From: Acidobacteriota bacterium
Lineage (GTDB): Bacteria > Acidobacteriota > Terriglobia > Terriglobales > Acidobacteriaceae
Direction: 5' to 3'
Assembly: GCA_021780415.1 (NCBI GenBank)
Contig: JAJXYW010000163.1
Coordinates: 1-27,282, forward strand
Length of the DNA: 27,282 nucleotides
Shown: positions 1 through 8,508 of the stretch, piece after piece
Position numbering within the stretch: position 1 is the first letter of the stretch
Layout of the letters: each line of letters starts with the position of its first letter
Position numbers and translations under genes: made by a program
The notes under the pieces: model-generated
The model's input: the letters and a program-made list of their open reading frames with translations, nothing else
Database searches by the model: none
Told to the model about the DNA's origin: nothing

Positions 1-896
1 GAACTTCCCATCAAATCACGCTTGGTTGAACGCAAGGAGGGATGCTGCGAGAAGACGACCTCTTCAAAGTCGTTCTCAATCCCGGTGCGGACAAGCGCGA
101 GAAGGGGATTCTCGGCCAGATCGCCTGATACGTCCCTCTCGCTAGAGGTCCTACCCGAGGGCAAGTCGCCTGGAATCAATGCTTGATTGGGTTCTGGGCG
201 GTGCGTAAAAGCGATACCGGAGGGGCCAGACTCGACGCCAGATGTCGACCAGACAGAGGCTAGAGCGCGGCTCAACTGCTTTAGTTTATCCACAGCGGGG
301 GCGGAAGTCAATGAAGCGGCGTCAAGTTGCTGAAAAGCAAGGGCTGTAGAGACGCCAACGTCGGGCAGGGCGACGACGCAATGGAGGGGATTGGAGTCGG
401 GGAGGGGGTAGACCTCCTCGCCTCGGCCGAGACCGAGGACGGTGCCGCCGAGGAGGAAAAGGGGGACATCGGAGCCTACTTCGGCGGCTACTTCCAGTCG
501 GTCCGGGGCGGGGAGAGCGAGGCCTAACTCCCTTTCTAATCCTATAGTTGCAGCGACCGCGTTGGCCGACCCGGCACCCATGCCGCCTTGCACAGGGAGG
601 CGCTTGTCGATGTGGATTTCCACGTTAGCGGTAATTTTCAGGCGTTCGAGGGTCTTCTGGACCATCTTCCAGGCGGTGTTGCGCTCGGCATTGCGGGCTT
701 CGGTGCGGGGAACGCCGCGGTGGTTGGAGGTGATGAGGATCGACGTCTCGGCTGCGCGTGTGGCTGCAACTGTCACAAAATCATGAAGTTGTAGAGTCTG
801 ATAGACGGTGGTGAGGGCGTGGAAGCCGTCGGGACGGGTGGGGCCGACGGCGAGGCCGAGATTTATTTTCGAGTAGGAGCGGACGCGGGTGGGCAT
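1..896 (-). CDS. ispE: 4-diphosphocytidyl-2-C-methyl-D-erythritol kinase, C-terminus cut by window edge
   Basis: GHMP-family kinase that phosphorylates CDP-methylerythritol in the cytosolic MEP pathway to isoprenoid precursors. I translated the minus strand by hand: the reading frame stays open from the ATG at 896 to the window edge (298 codons, no stop). The N-terminus has the IspE signature KINLGL (Lys10) and RPDGFH (usually RPDGYH). The ATP-binding GHMP loop is LPVQGGMGAGSANA at about 100-113, followed by GSDVPLFLLGG at 141-151 with the catalytic Asp143. Near the edge there is an NDFE motif typical of the IspE C-terminal half. About 30 residues of low-conservation sequence seem to be inserted before this motif, and roughly 50 C-terminal residues lie outside the window. 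The start overlaps the stop of a doubtful upstream frame (TGATG), and no good Shine-Dalgarno is visible. The family call is firm; the exact start is less certain. Confidence 0.9.
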   Translation of the reverse strand, partial: MPTRVRSYSKINLGLAVGPTRPDGFHALTTVYQTLQLHDFVTVAATRAAETSILITSNHRGVPRTEARNAERNTAWKMVQKTLERLKITANVEIHIDKRLPVQGGMGAGSANAVAATIGLERELGLALPAPDRLEVAAEVGSDVPLFLLGGTVLGLGRGEEVYPLPDSNPLHCVVALPDVGVSTALAFQQLDAASLTSAPAVDKLKQLSRALASVWSTSGVESGPSGIAFTHRPEPNQALIPGDLPSGRTSSERDVSGDLAENPLLALVRTGIENDFEEVVFSQHPSLRSTKRDLMGS

Positions 897-932
897 CAGG
901 CGACCGCCGGGGAGGCTGAGTGAGCTGTATGA

Positions 933-1010
933 GCCCAAATGTGTGAGTTTGGTGTAGGGCTCAACGCAATCCTGGGCTGCAATTCGACACTCTCAGCACG
1001 GTTTTCGTAC
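933..1010 (-). repeat. Dispersed repeat, copy A
   Basis: Read on the minus strand, this stretch aligns with 23609-23683 on the plus strand. About 52 of 66 bases match without gaps, including the blocks TGCTGAGAGTGTCG, TGCAGCCCA and AAACTCACAC. The copy lies in the gap upstream of ispE. It has no terminal inverted repeats or transposase, so it looks like a small non-autonomous or structural intergenic element rather than an insertion sequence. Confidence 0.7.
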
Positions 1011-1323
1011 GCACGACGTTGGAAATGGGCGCTGGCGGGGCGGGGATCGGAAGATTTGCGCGGGGAGGGATTTTGCCGGGCGGGCACCATGGGGATTTGG
1101 AGGGGTGACAGAGGGGTGACGTTGTCAAGTCGGAGGGTCTGCGGCGAGGCGTTCATGGTGGGATGATTCTAAATCGCCGGAAGGGCAGGCGGGGTTCGTT
1201 TGCAGCAACGGAACGGGCAACAGCAAGGGAAGAGCCCATGGCGAGAACTCTGGCGGGGGCGGAGACTTGCTGGTCCTGGTGCGCGCTGGACGCTGCGGTG
1301 GAGATGGCCGCCGTTGAAGCAAA

Positions 1324-1354
1324 CAGCCCGCGGCGCTGGGGGCGACGCGGGCTG
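1324..1354 (-). terminator. Hairpin downstream of the 834-aa lipoprotein gene
   Basis: CAGCCCGC and GCGGGCTG form a perfect 8-bp stem around a 15-nt G/C-rich loop. It starts 23 bases after the stop codon and is followed on the transcript by a modest T-rich stretch. It is a plausible intrinsic terminator. The same 8-bp stem occurs at 8124-8157 behind the remnant paralogue. Confidence 0.55.
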
Positions 1355-1377
1355 GCAGGGAATAGTGCAGACTTCGG

Positions 1378-3882
1378 TTAGGGCGTGACGCCCAGTGCGT
1401 TGGTACCGGCAGCGGTGGAGAGCGGAGTGACCACCGGAGCTGCTGCGCCGATCATCTCCGTCACCTCGCTGCCCAGGTAGTTGGTGGTCCAGACATTGCC
1501 AGACGGATCGATGGCAAGGTTGACCGGATCGCTCAGGATACGGGTGAAGGTGGTGGCAGAGGCAGGATACTGAGCCTCTGGGTAGTAGTTGGTCGAGGGG
1601 GAGATGGCGGTGTGGGTAAGGCCGCTCAGCTCGACGATCGAGTTCGTACCGGGACCGTTGGTGCAAGCACCATTGAAGCCGCAGCGGTTGGCAAACCAGA
1701 TGTTGCCGTTACCATCCACAGCAGCGCCGAAGGTGGCGACCAAGTTAGCGCCCGTGCTGGCACTGGAGAGGGTGGAGCTGACGCCCGTGGGCGTAACGTA
1801 GTCGATCTGCGAGGCCGTGGACTGGATGGGAACCCAGGCGTTGCCGAGATGATCCACCGCAGGGACTTCTGGCTGGGTGCCGGCAACGACGGAGGGAGAG
1901 AAGACCGCGGTACCCGTCGGGGTGACGAGGCCGATTTGATTCGATCTCTCGGAGGTGAACCAGAGATCTCCGCTGGCAGCGATTGCGCCGTGGTTTGCGA
2001 AGTCATTGGTGGTGAGGGTAGTTGAGCTGAGGGAGTAGGGAGAGCCGGAGATGGAAGCTCCCAGGGGACCGTACTCGAACAACTGGTAGTTGCCACCGTT
2101 GGGTGAATCGCTGGCGATGAAGAGCGCATCGCCGGACTGGGTGGTGACAAGAGGACGAGGATTAATGTAGCCGGAGCCATAGGTGGCAGTGGTGATGCCG
2201 TTGGTCGTCGGGTTATAGATAAACTCCTCAATGCTGCCAGCGCCGGTGGTCTGGGAAGCCCAGGCGTTATTGGAGCCGTCGATGGAGACATAGCCGAAGA
2301 GGCTGCTGCCGGCAGAGAATGGCCCGGCATTTGGGACGCCAAGGGGCGACCAGCGAACAACGGTGGGAGGTTGCGACGACCCATTTCCGTGTGCTGAGAT
2401 GAACACCTGACCGAGCGCATCGACCGCAACGCTCTCCGCCTGCTCGAGCGTGGGGTTGGCAGCAGCGTAGCCGCCCACAGCCGCAAAGGGATAGTTGATC
2501 ACGATGGTGAAGTCGTTGGGGGCGTTGGCGAGGTTTGGAGTGAAGGGAACGTCGCCGGTGGGGATGGCAAAGATGTTAGCGACGAAGTTGGGGTTAGCTC
2601 CGGTGCTGGCTGCGTGGTTGCCTGCGGGGTAGCGGGCGATGTTGATGGCGGCAGTTGCGGTGTCGATGGGCTGGGTGCCGAGGAGGGAGCCGTCATCGGT
2701 GGCGGTTGTAAAGAGAGTGGAACATTGCGCAGAGAGACCGTTGGCTCCTGCGTTGCTGCCGTTGGGGGCGGAGTCGACGCAGGCGGCGAGGATGTTGCCG
2801 AGGGTGTCGATGGTGGCCTGGGGAATGATGCCGTTACCGTTGACGGTGAGGGCGTTGGCAAGGTGGCCCTCGCCATCGTAGACGGTGGAGGTCTGGCCGC
2901 CGCCCTGAATGTTGTAGAGCTGAGCGGCGTTGGCGGCGGCGTTGGCGATGCCGAGGAGTCCCTGCGTGCTGCCAGAACTACCGATGGCCCAGGCGCTGTT
3001 GTTAGCCGCTGAGGTGAAGGGCTGGAAGGTGTACGCCGCTGCGACGGTGGAGACCTCATTCATATAGACATACGAGAGGGCTCCGTTGCCGGGAGTGGAG
3101 AAGTTGCCCGAGGAGGGGCAGTTGCCGAGGGTGGCGAGTTGAACGATGGCGTTGTTGCCCTGGGGTGAGGGGGTGACTAGTCCGGCTGAAATCTGGCCGT
3201 TGGTTAAGGGTCCATCCTTGACGCCTGAACCGCCTGCCGACGAAGTGAACTCGAAGGTGGTGGTGGTGAGGCCTGAGGGTAAGACGACCTGAGTGCCGTT
3301 GAGGCCTTTGAAGCTACCGTTGAAGCCTTGGATCGCGATATTCTCGCCGGTGTACAGCAACTCGGACGGAGTGACGGTGACGGTGTAGGTTGGCGAGGAG
3401 GAAGCGGCGTTACTCACAACGACCTGAGTGACGTTGTAGGTGGGCTGAGCGGCGACAGCGGTGGTGGAGGGTGTTCCGCCCCAGGCGTAGATATAGACGG
3501 GCTGACCGACGACACAGGTGTAGGCGCCGGTCAGGCTGAAGCCGCCGCCGCTGTCGGTGGTGACGTACTTGGATCCGGCTACGACGTTGGGATCGTTGAC
3601 GTCGGCGGTGATGGTGTAGCCGTTGGCCGAGGTGGCGCCGTTATTGCCGAGGATGGAGGTGGCCAGAGAACCGATGCCGGAGGTGCCGGGCTGGAGCAGA
3701 TAGACATGCGCACCGACGATGGGGGCGTGGCCGCCGAGGACGATGCCGCTGAGGGGCGGACCTGCGGCCTGGATGCTGGCGACCGAGTCAGGCAGACTCA
3801 TAGCGCCACCACAACCCACTATCGAGAGGGTTCCAAGCATGAGAGCGAGAGCGAAAGAGCTGGACTTAAACGAGAGCTTCAC
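1378..3882 (-). CDS. NHL/Vgb-type beta-propeller lipoprotein
   Basis: Predicted surface or periplasmic lipoprotein of 834 residues with unknown ligand. I place the start at the GTG at 3882 because TGGAGG lies five bases before it and the product then begins with a classical lipoprotein signal: a short basic start, a hydrophobic core and lipobox IVGC with the lipidated Cys24. The frame stays open upstream to 4041, but that extension has no signal character. After the signal comes a carboxypeptidase-regulatory/SdrD-like module (PLSGIVLGGHAPIVGAHVYL). A Ser/Thr/Gly/Asn-rich middle follows. The C-terminal half is a propeller with repeated blades such as GNIWFANR and GNVWTTNYLGSEV. It ends with GAAAPVVTPLS, a tail shared with the remnant at 8198-8290 and weakly with the next large lipoprotein, so these are tandem paralogues. 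A role in binding carbohydrate or protein at the cell surface is possible but unproven. Confidence 0.8.
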   Translation of the reverse strand: MKLSFKSSSFALALMLGTLSIVGCGGAMSLPDSVASIQAAGPPLSGIVLGGHAPIVGAHVYLLQPGTSGIGSLATSILGNNGATSANGYTITADVNDPNVVAGSKYVTTDSGGGFSLTGAYTCVVGQPVYIYAWGGTPSTTAVAAQPTYNVTQVVVSNAASSSPTYTVTVTPSELLYTGENIAIQGFNGSFKGLNGTQVVLPSGLTTTTFEFTSSAGGSGVKDGPLTNGQISAGLVTPSPQGNNAIVQLATLGNCPSSGNFSTPGNGALSYVYMNEVSTVAAAYTFQPFTSAANNSAWAIGSSGSTQGLLGIANAAANAAQLYNIQGGGQTSTVYDGEGHLANALTVNGNGIIPQATIDTLGNILAACVDSAPNGSNAGANGLSAQCSTLFTTATDDGSLLGTQPIDTATAAINIARYPAGNHAASTGANPNFVANIFAIPTGDVPFTPNLANAPNDFTIVINYPFAAVGGYAAANPTLEQAESVAVDALGQVFISAHGNGSSQPPTVVRWSPLGVPNAGPFSAGSSLFGYVSIDGSNNAWASQTTGAGSIEEFIYNPTTNGITTATYGSGYINPRPLVTTQSGDALFIASDSPNGGNYQLFEYGPLGASISGSPYSLSSTTLTTNDFANHGAIAASGDLWFTSERSNQIGLVTPTGTAVFSPSVVAGTQPEVPAVDHLGNAWVPIQSTASQIDYVTPTGVSSTLSSASTGANLVATFGAAVDGNGNIWFANRCGFNGACTNGPGTNSIVELSGLTHTAISPSTNYYPEAQYPASATTFTRILSDPVNLAIDPSGNVWTTNYLGSEVTEMIGAAAPVVTPLSTAAGTNALGVTP

Positions 3883-4041
3883 GAGGGCCTCCAAAAGTTC
3901 GCAGTATCGGTTACGGCGAATGCGGCGGCCGAGGGTACGTCTTTGGGTTCGGCTGCCAGGTGCGAATGCGGATAAGGGAATCATAAGCCGAATCTTTAGT
4001 GATTCCTCATAAATATTTGCAGTCTCTAATAAACGGTGCAC

Positions 4042-4284
4042 TTGTGATAATGCATTTACTGAGTAGATAAGAGCTTGGTTACGAGCAGGGGCGAAGCAAG
4101 GACGACGGCCAGGGCGGCTCTTGCAGGACGCTGATTTCTTAACGGTGAGGGCCTTTCCCTCTTTGCGCGGTGGATGGCGTCGAGGGCTGCGGTGTGCGGT
4201 TGCGTTGGGTGAGTTCGGAGGCCAGCTTGAGGCTTGTCGAAGCCGAAGACCGGCTTCAGGATGCGGAACTTGTGCAGAGGCTCG
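4042..4284. other. Gap between the two large lipoprotein genes
   Basis: This 243-bp gap contains a possible terminator hairpin for the upstream gene (4239-4257). The part near 4000-4080 is more A/T-rich than its surroundings and may hold the promoter of the 834-aa lipoprotein gene. A minus-strand frame crosses the gap but resembles no known protein. Confidence 0.4.
4239..4257 (-). terminator. Weak hairpin downstream of the 1195-aa lipoprotein gene
   Basis: GAAGCC and GGCTTC form a 6-bp stem with a 7-nt loop, 27 bases past the stop at 4285. No T-tract follows, so the call is tentative. Confidence 0.3.
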
Positions 4285-7200
4285 CTACGGAGCGGTGGGG
4301 ATGGGCTGGAGGGGAGTGATGGTTGGGGCGGCGAGGCCGAAGAACATGGTGAGGGCGTAGACGTTTTCGTTGGAGACCCAGAGGTTGCCGGAACGGTCGG
4401 GGGCGAGGCTGAAGGGGCCGTTGAGGGCGGCGTCGAGGCCGAAGCCGCCGGTGGAGTAGACCCCGGTGGTGGGCGAGAGTGCAGCGCCGGGAACGGCGGC
4501 GGAGTTGCCGGCGATCTCGGTGATGGAGGCACCGTGGAGGTTGGCGAACCAGACGTTCTGGGCGGCGTCGATGGCGACCATGGCGGGGTGGTTGATGCCG
4601 CCGGTGGTGACGCTGCTGAGGAGGATGGTGCCGTCGGGGGCGAGGTCGGCGAAGGCGCCGTCGTTGTTGGGGGAGACGCCGCCGAGGTAGTCGGAGACCC
4701 AGAGATTACCGTGGGCGTCGGTGGCTACGCCGTAGGAGAAGGCGCAGCAGTTGGCGTTGCTGAGGAGCTGGCCGTTGGGATAGGTGGCGGAGGGAGCGGA
4801 GATATGCGCAACTTCGTTGTCGCCGGGGAGCCAGAAGCCGTGGTTGGCGTCGATGGCGATGCCCTGGGGAATGGTGGGGAGGCCGATGTTGGCGCCGAGG
4901 CTGGCGTAGAGGAGGCTGCCGTTGGGGTTATAGACAGTGGCCGAGGCGTTGCCGGTGTTGGCGATGAAGATGTCGCCATTGGTATCGGCTGCGACGACGT
5001 AGGGGAAGTCGCTGCCGTTGGAGTAGGTGCCGACAACGCTGCCGGTGGCGGAGCCGGTGGGCGGGTTGATGCCGTAGAACTTGGTGACGCTGCCATAGCC
5101 GGTGTTGCCGTTGAAGTTGGTGACCCAGATGTTGTTGGAGGGGTCGATGGCGAGGCCGTAGACCTGGGAGATCTGGCCGGAGCCGAAGCCGGTGGAGCTG
5201 AGCGGCGTGCCCTGCGGGCTGAAGGCGGAGAGCGGGCTGTTCTGATTGGCGACCCAGACGTTACCCTGGCTGTCGACGCCAAGGGCGGTGGGCATGAAGA
5301 GGCCGCCGCCGGTGATGGTGAGGGACATGGTCCAGTCGTTGGGGGATTTGGTGAGAGTGGTGGCGAAGGGCGGGGCGGGGGTGGTGGGGATGGCCGCATA
5401 GACGGCGGCGACGTTCTGGCCGGGGTGGTGGGTGATGTTGAGCGCGGCGGTGAAGGTGTCGGTGGGAGCGGTGCCGCCGGTGGGCGTGGCGGCGGTGAAG
5501 AGAGGAGTGCAGGCAGAGCCGCCATCGGAGGCGGTACAGGCGTTGAGCGCATCGGCGAAGGCGTGAAGCTTGCCGGTTTCGACGGTGAGGGTGGAGGGGA
5601 GGGTGGCGGCGGCTCCGGTGGAGGGGTTGACGAGCAGGGCTGCGTCGAGGAAGGCGTTGGCGATGCCGAGGGTGTTGGTGGCGCTGGCCCCGATGTTGGT
5701 GGCCGAGGCGCTGAAGGGTGCGAGCGCCCAGGCTGCGGCGGCGGTGGTGACCTCATTGAGGATGAAGAACGGCGTGGTAGTGGTGGAGGTGAGATTGCTG
5801 CAGGAGCCGACGGGTGCGACCAGTACCAGCGCGGGGTTGGAGGTGCTGGAGGTGGTGGAGGCGCTGCCGCCGGTGGCGACGAGATAGACCTGCGAGCTGG
5901 CAGGAGTGCCGGGAAGCGTCTGCCCGGTACTGCTCTGGCCACAGGTGTATAGGCCGGTGAGGTTGAACATGCCGAGGGGGTCAGTGGTGACGGCCTGGGT
6001 GAGCATGGGCGTAGCCGCGGAGGCGTTGCCGGCGCTGCCGACAGTGTAGAGCTGGATGGTGGCGCCGGTGACGGGCTGGGTTCCGCTGAGGACCTGACCC
6101 TGGAAGGCGACGGCGGTGACGGTGAGGGAGAGGGTGGCTTTGGCGGTGTTGCCGTTGGAGTCGGTGACCTGCACGGTGAAGGTCGTGGCGGATTCGCCAG
6201 CGTTGGGCGTGCCGGTGATCGCGCCGCTGGACGAGAGGCTGAGCCCGACGGCGCTGAGGCCGGTGTCAGAGATGACGGTCCAGGCGTAGCCGGTGCCGCT
6301 GCCACCGCTGGCGGCGAGGGTTCCGGTGTAGGTGGTGCCTTCGGTTCCGTTGGGGAGCGAGGTGGTGGTGATGGTGACGGCGGGATCGATGGTGAGGGTG
6401 AAGTTGGCGGTGGTGCTGTCGCTGGCGGAGTCGGTGACCTTGACGGTGAAGGTGGCGGTGCCTGCGACGGGTGTGGCGGCCGAGAGGACTCCGCTGGAGG
6501 AGAGGGTGACGCCGAGGGCGCTGAGGCTGGAGGTTCCGGGGGTGACAGCCCAGGTGTAGCCGGTGCCGCTGCCCGCGGTGGCGGCGAGCGTTGTGGTGTA
6601 GGCCGTGCCGACGATGCCGCTGGGCAGACTGACGGTGGTGATGGTCAGGTTGGGATAGGTGATGGTGAGCGTGAGGGTTACGGTGGCGGTGTTGCCTGCG
6701 CTGTCGGTGACCTTCACGGTGAAGGTGCCGGGGTTTTCGGTGACGGTGGGTGTGCCGGTGATGAGGCCTGCGGTGCTGAGCGAAAGACCTGTGGCACTGA
6801 GGCCGGAGACAAGGGCGTAGGTGTAGCCGGTGCCGCTGCCGCCGGTGGCGCTCAGGGTCGCCGAGTAGGCGGTGCCGACGATGCCGTTGGGCAGCGTCGT
6901 GGGAATGGTGATGGCCGGGTAGACGACGGTGAGGGCGAAGGTGGCGGAGGCTGTGTCTCCGTAGCTGTCCGTCACCTTGACGGTGAAGGGAGATGCTGTC
7001 TCGCCTGCGGTGGGAGTGCCGGTGATGGCGCCGGCGGGGGTGAGGGTGAGGCCGATGGCGCTGAGGCCAGTGCCAGTGCCGGATGTTACAGCCCAGGTGT
7101 AGCCGGTGCCGGTGCCGCCGCTGGCGGTGAGCGCTGCCGTGTAGGCTGTGCCGAAGGTGCCGCTGGGGAGGGTCGCGGCCGCGATGGTGAGCGCGGGGTA

Positions 7201-7872
7201 GGCGACGGCGAGGGTGTACGCGGCGGTGGCGGTGAGCGCAGGGGAACCGGAGTCGGTGAGAGTGACGGTGAAGCTGGCGCTGCCGGGAGCGGTGGGGAGG
7301 CCGGTGATGACGCCGGTGGTGGCGTTGAGGGCGAGGCCCGCGGGGAGCGCTCCGTGGGTGATGGACCAGGTGAAGGGCGTGATGCCGCCGGCTCCGGCAA
7401 GGGTGGCGGTGTACGGCGTGCCGATGATGGCGCTGGGGAGCGCTCCGGGTGCGGTGGCGATGGAGAGATTGGCGGGGATGCTGAGCGTGATGACGGACGT
7501 GAGGCTGGGATCGGCTACGGAGGTGACGGTGATGGTGACGGTGAAGGCGGTGGCGACGGTGGCCGGTGCGGTGTAGGTGACGCCGGTGGTGGTGACGCTC
7601 GAGAGGACGCCGCAGGCTGCGCCGGTGCAGGTGGTGCCGGCGAGTATCCAGGTGACGCCGGCGTTGTTGGCGTCGTTGGCCACGGTGGCGGTGTAGGTGG
7701 CGGTGTCGCCGGGATCGACGGTGGTCGTCTTTGGCCCCTGGATGCCGATGGCGGTGGGGGTGGGGGGCACGCTCGTGCTGCCGCAACCCAGCAGGCTGGC
7801 GGAGAGCGAAACGCCGAAGAGGAAGAGAGTCGCTGCAAGGATGCGGGCTGGGCGAGATGAGCGGCGGATCAT
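4285..7872 (-). CDS. Ig-like (He_PIG) repeat and NHL-propeller lipoprotein
   Basis: A 1195-residue predicted surface lipoprotein. The ATG at 7872 is preceded by AAGGAA at good spacing. The signal peptide ends in lipobox SLLGC with Cys30. The order of domains is: one bacterial Ig-like domain (about 34-133, VDPGDTATYTATV type); five putative-Ig He_PIG repeats of about 90 residues (about 134-590, each with a G-T-x-Y-T/S-x-x-L strand and ITGTPT-like turns plus FTVKVTDS); a carboxypeptidase-regulatory-like module (FQGQVLSGTQPVTGATIQLY); a linker resembling that of the 834-aa neighbour; and a C-terminal NHL propeller (GNVWVANQ, NNIWVTNF, GNLWVSDY, QNVWFANL). The Ig repeats probably act as a stalk displaying the propeller; the ligand is unknown. 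The extreme G/C content and repeats create long spurious frames on the opposite strand. It lacks any recognisable enzymatic motif. Confidence 0.82.
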   Translation of the reverse strand: MIRRSSRPARILAATLFLFGVSLSASLLGCGSTSVPPTPTAIGIQGPKTTTVDPGDTATYTATVANDANNAGVTWILAGTTCTGAACGVLSSVTTTGVTYTAPATVATAFTVTITVTSVADPSLTSVITLSIPANLSIATAPGALPSAIIGTPYTATLAGAGGITPFTWSITHGALPAGLALNATTGVITGLPTAPGSASFTVTLTDSGSPALTATAAYTLAVAYPALTIAAATLPSGTFGTAYTAALTASGGTGTGYTWAVTSGTGTGLSAIGLTLTPAGAITGTPTAGETASPFTVKVTDSYGDTASATFALTVVYPAITIPTTLPNGIVGTAYSATLSATGGSGTGYTYALVSGLSATGLSLSTAGLITGTPTVTENPGTFTVKVTDSAGNTATVTLTLTITYPNLTITTVSLPSGIVGTAYTTTLAATAGSGTGYTWAVTPGTSSLSALGVTLSSSGVLSAATPVAGTATFTVKVTDSASDSTTANFTLTIDPAVTITTTSLPNGTEGTTYTGTLAASGGSGTGYAWTVISDTGLSAVGLSLSSSGAITGTPNAGESATTFTVQVTDSNGNTAKATLSLTVTAVAFQGQVLSGTQPVTGATIQLYTVGSAGNASAATPMLTQAVTTDPLGMFNLTGLYTCGQSSTGQTLPGTPASSQVYLVATGGSASTTSSTSNPALVLVAPVGSCSNLTSTTTTPFFILNEVTTAAAAWALAPFSASATNIGASATNTLGIANAFLDAALLVNPSTGAAATLPSTLTVETGKLHAFADALNACTASDGGSACTPLFTAATPTGGTAPTDTFTAALNITHHPGQNVAAVYAAIPTTPAPPFATTLTKSPNDWTMSLTITGGGLFMPTALGVDSQGNVWVANQNSPLSAFSPQGTPLSSTGFGSGQISQVYGLAIDPSNNIWVTNFNGNTGYGSVTKFYGINPPTGSATGSVVGTYSNGSDFPYVVAADTNGDIFIANTGNASATVYNPNGSLLYASLGANIGLPTIPQGIAIDANHGFWLPGDNEVAHISAPSATYPNGQLLSNANCCAFSYGVATDAHGNLWVSDYLGGVSPNNDGAFADLAPDGTILLSSVTTGGINHPAMVAIDAAQNVWFANLHGASITEIAGNSAAVPGAALSPTTGVYSTGGFGLDAALNGPFSLAPDRSGNLWVSNENVYALTMFFGLAAPTITPLQPIPTAP

Positions 7873-8197
7873 GAGTATTTCCTTACGTGGCAGATGAGCG
7901 GGGTGAGGCTTGGTGTATTACGACTGCAAAGGCGAACAGCAGGGCCTCTGCTCAGAGCCGTGTGGAGCGGAGCCGTTGGGAGCGAGAGGTTGGATTGCCG
8001 GACGTTTCTGAGCGAGTTCGTAGGAAACGGAAGTGCATGGCCGTCCTGCATTAGCAATGATTAAGATTGAGGGTAGTTTACACAGGCGGGGGAGAATAAG
8101 AGTTACGGCGCGGAAAACGGAAGCAGCCCGCTGCGCCATGGAGTGCGCCGCGGGCTGGAGGGTGTGAGGCTTATCGCGTGACTGAACGGGAGTGGCT
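7873..8197. other. Upstream region of the 1195-aa lipoprotein gene
   Basis: This 325-bp gap contains the 8124-8157 hairpin. The relatively A/T-rich part around 8050-8105 is the likely place for the promoter of the 1195-aa gene, but I cannot point to a convincing -35/-10 pair. Short minus-strand frames here have no recognisable content. Confidence 0.4.
8124..8157 (-). terminator. Hairpin behind the remnant propeller gene
   Basis: CAGCCCGC pairs perfectly with GCGGGCTG, and an inner GCGC/GCGC pair extends the stem. On the minus-strand transcript it is followed by a T-rich run (TTCCGTTTTCC), as expected for an intrinsic terminator. It sits about 40 bases after the stop of the remnant. The stem sequence is identical to the one at 1324-1354. 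Confidence 0.55.
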
Positions 8198-8290
8198 TAG
8201 GGGGTGGCTCCCAGCTTGGAGTTAGCAACGGCGCAGGAGAGCGGGGTGACGGTGGGTGCGGCCGCGCCGACGACTTCATAGAGGACGGCG
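8198..8290 (-). pseudogene. C-terminal remnant of a third propeller lipoprotein
   Basis: Reading the minus strand back from the TAA at 8198-8200 gives YEVVGAAAPTVTPLSCAVA and then SKLGATP at the very end. This matches the last about 28 residues of the 834-aa lipoprotein (TEMIGAAAPVVTPLST... ending LGVTP). The similarity fades upstream of about 8290, where no propeller blade, module or lipoprotein signal can be read in this frame. The remainder of the gene appears to be deleted. The tail lies in the same order and orientation as the two intact paralogues, consistent with a tandem family that lost one member. Confidence 0.65.
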
Positions 8291-8457
8291 GCGAGTAACT
8301 GTCGTACCAGCTCGGCGTCCTGGAGACTGGTCTGGCCAACCGCACAAGTGCCAGCCGCGACTCCTGCGGCTGTGAAACGGCTTGGGGAGACTCTGCTGCT
8401 TCAGTGCTGCCACCTCACTACTATCTGATTGGTCCATCCGGTGCAGTCGCCGGTTCA

Positions 8458-8493
8458 GGAAGCAGATTCCTGCGTTTCGCTGCGGAATGACAA
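8458..8493. repeat. Small palindromic intergenic element
   Basis: ATTCC (8466-8470) and GGAAT (8484-8488) flank an inner GCG/CGC pair, giving an interrupted hairpin. The flanks AGCAG and TGACAA resemble short dispersed elements that I remember as common between genes of Terriglobia and other environmental bacteria. Only one copy is visible here, so the family assignment is from memory. Confidence 0.4.
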
Positions 8494-8508
8494 CCATCAA
8501 AATGATGG
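8494..8508. terminator. Short perfect hairpin CCATCA/TGATGG
   Basis: Six perfectly paired bases around an AAA loop, directly next to the palindromic element. It lies about 170 bases past the trxC stop and has no T-tract, so a terminator role is only a possibility. Confidence 0.25.

Larger units (their letters stand above)
897..1377. other. Non-coding stretch between ispE and the 834-aa lipoprotein gene
   Basis: This 481-bp stretch holds one copy of a dispersed repeat (933-1010) and a hairpin (1324-1354) just after the lipoprotein gene stop. Small open frames exist on both strands, but they have no recognisable domain or ribosome binding site and one runs through the repeat. I see no further gene. 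Confidence 0.55.

Noticed and set aside
896..1156. 86-aa minus-strand frame whose stop overlaps the ispE start (TGATG)
   Set aside because: The overlap would suggest coupling, but about a third of the frame is the dispersed repeat and the rest has no recognisable content or ribosome site.
4056..4532. Minus-strand frame of 158 aa across the gap between the lipoprotein genes
   Set aside because: Over half overlaps the end of the true lipoprotein gene, and the rest is low-complexity with no homology that I recognise.
4234..5952. Long plus-strand frame encoding a very Gly/Val/Asp-rich 572-aa protein
   Set aside because: It is the antisense shadow of the Ig/NHL lipoprotein gene. The composition follows from the repetitive G/C-rich codons of the true gene, and there is no ribosome site or domain.
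4725..6305. Minus-strand Pro/Ser-rich frame of 526 aa
   Set aside because: Out-of-frame translation of the same lipoprotein gene; low-complexity Pro/Ser runs come from Ala/Thr/Gly codons read in another phase.
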